A program made the position numbers and the translations under genes. This document shows positions 42,064-44,627 of a DNA stretch of 44,627 bases, in pieces (position 1 is the first letter of the stretch; each line of letters starts with the position of its first letter). The notes beneath the pieces are model-generated. The model was not told the origin of the DNA. It was given only the letters and a program-made list of their open reading frames with translations, and made no database searches. Source of the DNA: Pedobacter sp. (GTDB lineage: Bacteria > Bacteroidota > Bacteroidia > Sphingobacteriales > Sphingobacteriaceae); contig SEDB01000002.1 of assembly GCA_004210715.1 (NCBI GenBank), positions 1 to 44,627 of the forward strand, given 5' to 3'.

Positions 42064-43455
42064 CTAATTGGCCTTTTTATGGCCAAAAATAACCTGCCAA
42101 ATAGTTAAAAAGGTAATTTTAAGATCCAGTAACAGTGACCAGTTTTCTAAATACCATATATCTGATTTTACGCGTTCCTCCATTGAGCCATTTTCACGGG
42201 TTTCACCTCTAAAACCGTTAACTTGAGCCCAACCTGTAATTCCAGGTAGCAAAAAATGCCTAACCATGAATTGATCAATTAATGCCGAATATTCTGCGGT
42301 ATGCTGCAACATGTGCGGCCGCGGACCGACTACGGACATCTCGCCAAAAAGAACATTGAAAAACTGAGGCATCTCATCGATACTTCTCTTCCGCATAAAT
42401 GTCCCTAACTTCGTAACTCTAGCATCATTCGGGCTCGCTTGCCTTGAATCGGCATCATTATTTACCTGCATACTCCTGAATTTCAGGCAGTAAAAAGGCT
42501 GATTATTTTTACCAGACCGCAGCTGTTTAAAAAACACAGGCCCCTTTGAATCCAATTTGATTAAGATAGCCATCAGCGGCACCAGCCAACTCATCACAAA
42601 TATCACGATGAATAGGGAGAAAGTAATATCGAAAAGTCTTTTAATAATCTGGTTACTGAATATTTCAAGTGGCTCAGTACGTGGACTCAATACAGGTAAA
42701 TGCCCATATAACTGAACCATTACGTTTTTCTTAAAATAATCTTTTACATCGGGCACAAGCTTAAATCTAATTAAAGCCTTATCTGCCTGCCGCATTAAAG
42801 TGTCTATTTTTGAAAGTGCCCTATCGGGCAAAGCGCAATATATTTCGTTAACATTACTATTTCTAACATATTCAATACAATCACTTACCTTACCAAGGAT
42901 GTGGTTTAATCCCTGTTTTTCAGGTGCATCATCAAAAAAACCTATCACTTTGTAACCCAAATGTGTGTTCTTTTCTAAATGGTTTTTTAGATCCATACCC
43001 AAAGGACCAGCTCCCACAATAACAACTTTTTTATAATTGATAAGTTTTGACCTGCTCGATCGCCTTAAGAGCAGAAAAACGATTTTTCCGGTAAGAAATA
43101 GTGGCGCAAAAATAATAGCTGCATAAACAATTAGGCGAACTGAAACGTTAAAATCGCGAAGGTAAAACACTAAAACAAATATGATTACGCCTAAGATCAA
43201 AAGGCTCCACAATGATTGTTTAATGGTCGGGATAGCATCTTTGACAAACATATCCTGGTAAATTTTTGTGATTTGGGTAACGTTAAACCAAACAAAATTG
43301 ATGAGCAGAATATGCAAAAAATTGATACCTCTACCATCGGAAATACCAAGCGTATTGTAAGCTATCGCATAACCAATATAGCCAGATAAATTCACTAAAA
43401 GAAGATCTATAAGGATACTTATTGTCTTAAAATAAGTACTATTACTTTCAATCAT
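42064..43455 (-). CDS. Initiating undecaprenyl-phosphate sugar-phosphate transferase (WcaJ-like), copy 2
   Basis: A 463-aa paralogue of the gene at 29268-30674. The N-terminal half has about four to five hydrophobic helices and a CoA_binding_3-like domain starting VVIVGAGPLGMDLKNHL. The C-terminal Bac_transf domain is KRLFDITFS with a re-entrant helix, FFKQLRSGKNNQPFYCLKFRSM, RSIDEMPQFFNVLFGEMSVVGPRPH and GITGWAQVNGFRGET, here with the normal tryptophan. It should start a second repeat unit by loading a hexose-1-phosphate on undecaprenyl phosphate. Its upstream region lacks the GGGCTATTG operator, in contrast to copy 1. It is divergent from the flippase at 43666. Confidence 0.93.
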   Translation of the reverse strand: MIESNSTYFKTISILIDLLLVNLSGYIGYAIAYNTLGISDGRGINFLHILLINFVWFNVTQITKIYQDMFVKDAIPTIKQSLWSLLILGVIIFVLVFYLRDFNVSVRLIVYAAIIFAPLFLTGKIVFLLLRRSSRSKLINYKKVVIVGAGPLGMDLKNHLEKNTHLGYKVIGFFDDAPEKQGLNHILGKVSDCIEYVRNSNVNEIYCALPDRALSKIDTLMRQADKALIRFKLVPDVKDYFKKNVMVQLYGHLPVLSPRTEPLEIFSNQIIKRLFDITFSLFIVIFVMSWLVPLMAILIKLDSKGPVFFKQLRSGKNNQPFYCLKFRSMQVNNDADSRQASPNDARVTKLGTFMRKRSIDEMPQFFNVLFGEMSVVGPRPHMLQHTAEYSALIDQFMVRHFLLPGITGWAQVNGFRGETRENGSMEERVKSDIWYLENWSLLLDLKITFLTIWQVIFGHKKAN

Positions 43456-43475
43456 TTATGAGGTAAATATTTTGC

Positions 43476-43483
43476 CAAATATA
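43476..43483 (-). promoter_or_regulatory. Possible -7 box for the copy 2 initiating transferase
   Basis: On the minus strand TATATTTG (43483-43476) matches TAnnTTTG exactly, about 21 nt before the start codon. No TTG is visible at the expected -33 spacing. It could be a chance AT-rich match. Confidence 0.3.
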
Positions 43484-43665
43484 ATCAGCTTGTGTTGTAA
43501 AAGGATAATTTGTTGGTTGTTTGAATAAAAAATCAGCGAAAACGGCATTAAATTCGTACGCTTAGCAACAAAAAACAAGCCAAGCTTACGCCTTGGGTAA
43601 AACATTTTAAAATGAGATAATGTATTTTTATTTATATAAATTTGCCAAACATCTTCCAAAAAGTT

Positions 43666-44627
43666 TTGAAGCAAGTTCTATCAAATTTCATAAATGGTTT
43701 AAAGGAAACTAAAATAGTTTCGAATTTCTTCAATTTGAGTAGTATTCAAATTTCAAACATATTGCTTATCTTATTGATGTATCCCATCATTACCCGCATA
43801 ATAGGTATCGAAGCGTTTGGTATGGTCATTCTTGCAAACACTTTTTCCGGGCTATCATCCATTGTAATTAATTATGGAACCAACCAATCTGGCGTTAGGG
43901 ATGTGGCAACGTATGTGAATGAAACAAACAAATTAAACAAGGTGGTTTCCAGTACAATCTGGGTAAGAACCATCATATTTATCCTTTATCTAATCCTTAT
44001 TTTTTTACTACAATGGGCTAACATCCGTTACTATCAATTCATTCTTTTATCCTCTCCAATAGTTTTAGCAGAAGTTTTAAACCCATTATTCATTTTCCTA
44101 GGTACCGAAAAGTTAAAAGTTTACAACATAGCCAATCTGATATCTAAGGCTTTAGTAATTTTAGCGGTTCTGGCATTTATTAAAGGAATAAACGATTCAG
44201 AGTGGGTAAATTTTATTATTGGAGCAGCCAGCACGCTAGCTTATGCACTTTTGTTGGCTTATGTAATGATAAAATATAAACTAACGCTTCATATACCTAA
44301 TAAAGAAGAAATATTAAAAATTGGAAAGGACAACTTTTTCCTCACCGCTAATAATATTTCTGTTCACCTGCAGCAATCACTGATGATTTTTTCTCTAGCA
44401 AAATGGGGAAATCCATTCTGGTTGGGCGCATATTCCATTTGCGACAAAGTAATAGGTTCTTCCAGAATTCTGATCATTTCGGTATCAAATGCGATTTATC
44501 CTAAAGCAGCCCAGCTTTATAAAGAAAATATAAATTCCTGGAAAGCTTATAAAATCAAAATGGGAAAATTGATCGCACTTATGTTTTTAACATTGTCATT
44601 ATCGCTGTTCATCATGCCCGAATTTAT
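43666..44627 (+). CDS. wzx: Wzx-type flippase, C-terminus beyond the window (third flippase)
   Basis: An open frame from about 43666 (TTG; another TTG at 43642) runs to the window end, giving about 320 residues. After a basic leader (LSNFINGLKETKIVSNFFNL) it has the flippase first helix SIQISNILLILLMYPIITR and IIGIEAFGMVILANTFSGL, the same position and form as in MOP-family flippases. Further hydrophobic helices follow. No ATG is available near the conserved start, so the TTG is assumed. The gene diverges from the copy 2 initiating transferase, suggesting that a third repeat-unit pathway begins to the right. Only the first half or two thirds of the usual length is visible. Confidence 0.85.
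   Translation, partial: MKQVLSNFINGLKETKIVSNFFNLSSIQISNILLILLMYPIITRIIGIEAFGMVILANTFSGLSSIVINYGTNQSGVRDVATYVNETNKLNKVVSSTIWVRTIIFILYLILIFLLQWANIRYYQFILLSSPIVLAEVLNPLFIFLGTEKLKVYNIANLISKALVILAVLAFIKGINDSEWVNFIIGAASTLAYALLLAYVMIKYKLTLHIPNKEEILKIGKDNFFLTANNISVHLQQSLMIFSLAKWGNPFWLGAYSICDKVIGSSRILIISVSNAIYPKAAQLYKENINSWKAYKIKMGKLIALMFLTLSLSLFIMPEF

Noticed and set aside
43456-43674. 72-aa minus-strand ORF upstream of initiating transferase copy 2
   Set aside because: It occupies the divergent promoter region and overlaps the flippase start. Low-complexity AT-rich translation.

Overview
The window is a dense extracellular or capsular polysaccharide locus from a Bacteroidota bacterium, most likely of the Sphingobacteriaceae (Pedobacter- or Mucilaginibacter-like). 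This assignment is inference. It rests on the AT-rich sequence, few recognisable Shine-Dalgarno sites, promoters resembling the Bacteroidota TTG / TAnnTTTG type, short Wza lipoproteins paired with Wzc kinases, a type B gliding/T9SS C-terminal domain and a RemB/Wzi-like outer-membrane protein. I see no rRNA, tRNA, CRISPR array or insertion sequence.

Layout. (1) 1-8056, minus strand, is export system 1: wza, wzc, flippase, GT4, GT2, GT4, then the start of a membrane protein cut by the window edge. (2) 8057-15486 runs on the plus strand. It holds a GT4 gene with a probable frameshift, then a CDP-sugar cassette (glucose-1-phosphate cytidylyltransferase, SDR epimerase/dehydratase, RmlC-like epimerase, SAF-domain dehydrogenase), then a GT14-type transferase. 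(3) 15697-17863, minus strand: a small OmpA-domain protein and a parallel beta-helix lipoprotein. (4) 18073-28096, plus strand, is export system 2, one compact operon: wza, wzc, flippase, GT2, Wzy-like polymerase, a GT-A-like protein, GT2, GT4. (5) 28133-34364 holds a GT26 transferase, the first initiating polyprenyl-phosphate sugar transferase, a LuxR-type response regulator, a divergent short histidine kinase, an acetyltransferase and a DUF1972-type GT4. (6) 35157-39515 holds an LCP-family protein, a small secreted protein and a T9SS-exported adhesin-like protein. (7) 40364-44627 holds a Wzi/RemB-like protein, a second initiating sugar transferase and a third flippase cut by the window end.

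How the genes work together. Two Wza/Wzc pairs, two initiating transferases and three flippases mean that at least two Wzx/Wzy-type polymers are built here. The initiating transferase loads a sugar phosphate on undecaprenyl phosphate, the GTs extend the unit, Wzx flips it, Wzy polymerises it, and Wzc/Wza control chain length and export. Acetyltransferase, LCP, beta-helix and Wzi-like proteins probably decorate, anchor or trim the product.

Main discovery. Four transcription units (system 1 wza, the CDP-sugar cassette, the first initiating transferase, and the DUF1972 GT/acetyltransferase pair) share the same promoter architecture: an imperfect palindrome with a TAGYCY-like left arm, a 4-nt spacer and the exact 9-mer GGGCTATTG. 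The TTG at its end sits where a -33 element should be, exactly 20 nt before a -7-like box, and always points at the downstream gene. System 2 and the second initiating transferase lack it. This defines a candidate regulon that ties the dispersed system 1 genes together. The LuxR-type response regulator encoded between two of the sites is the obvious candidate regulator.
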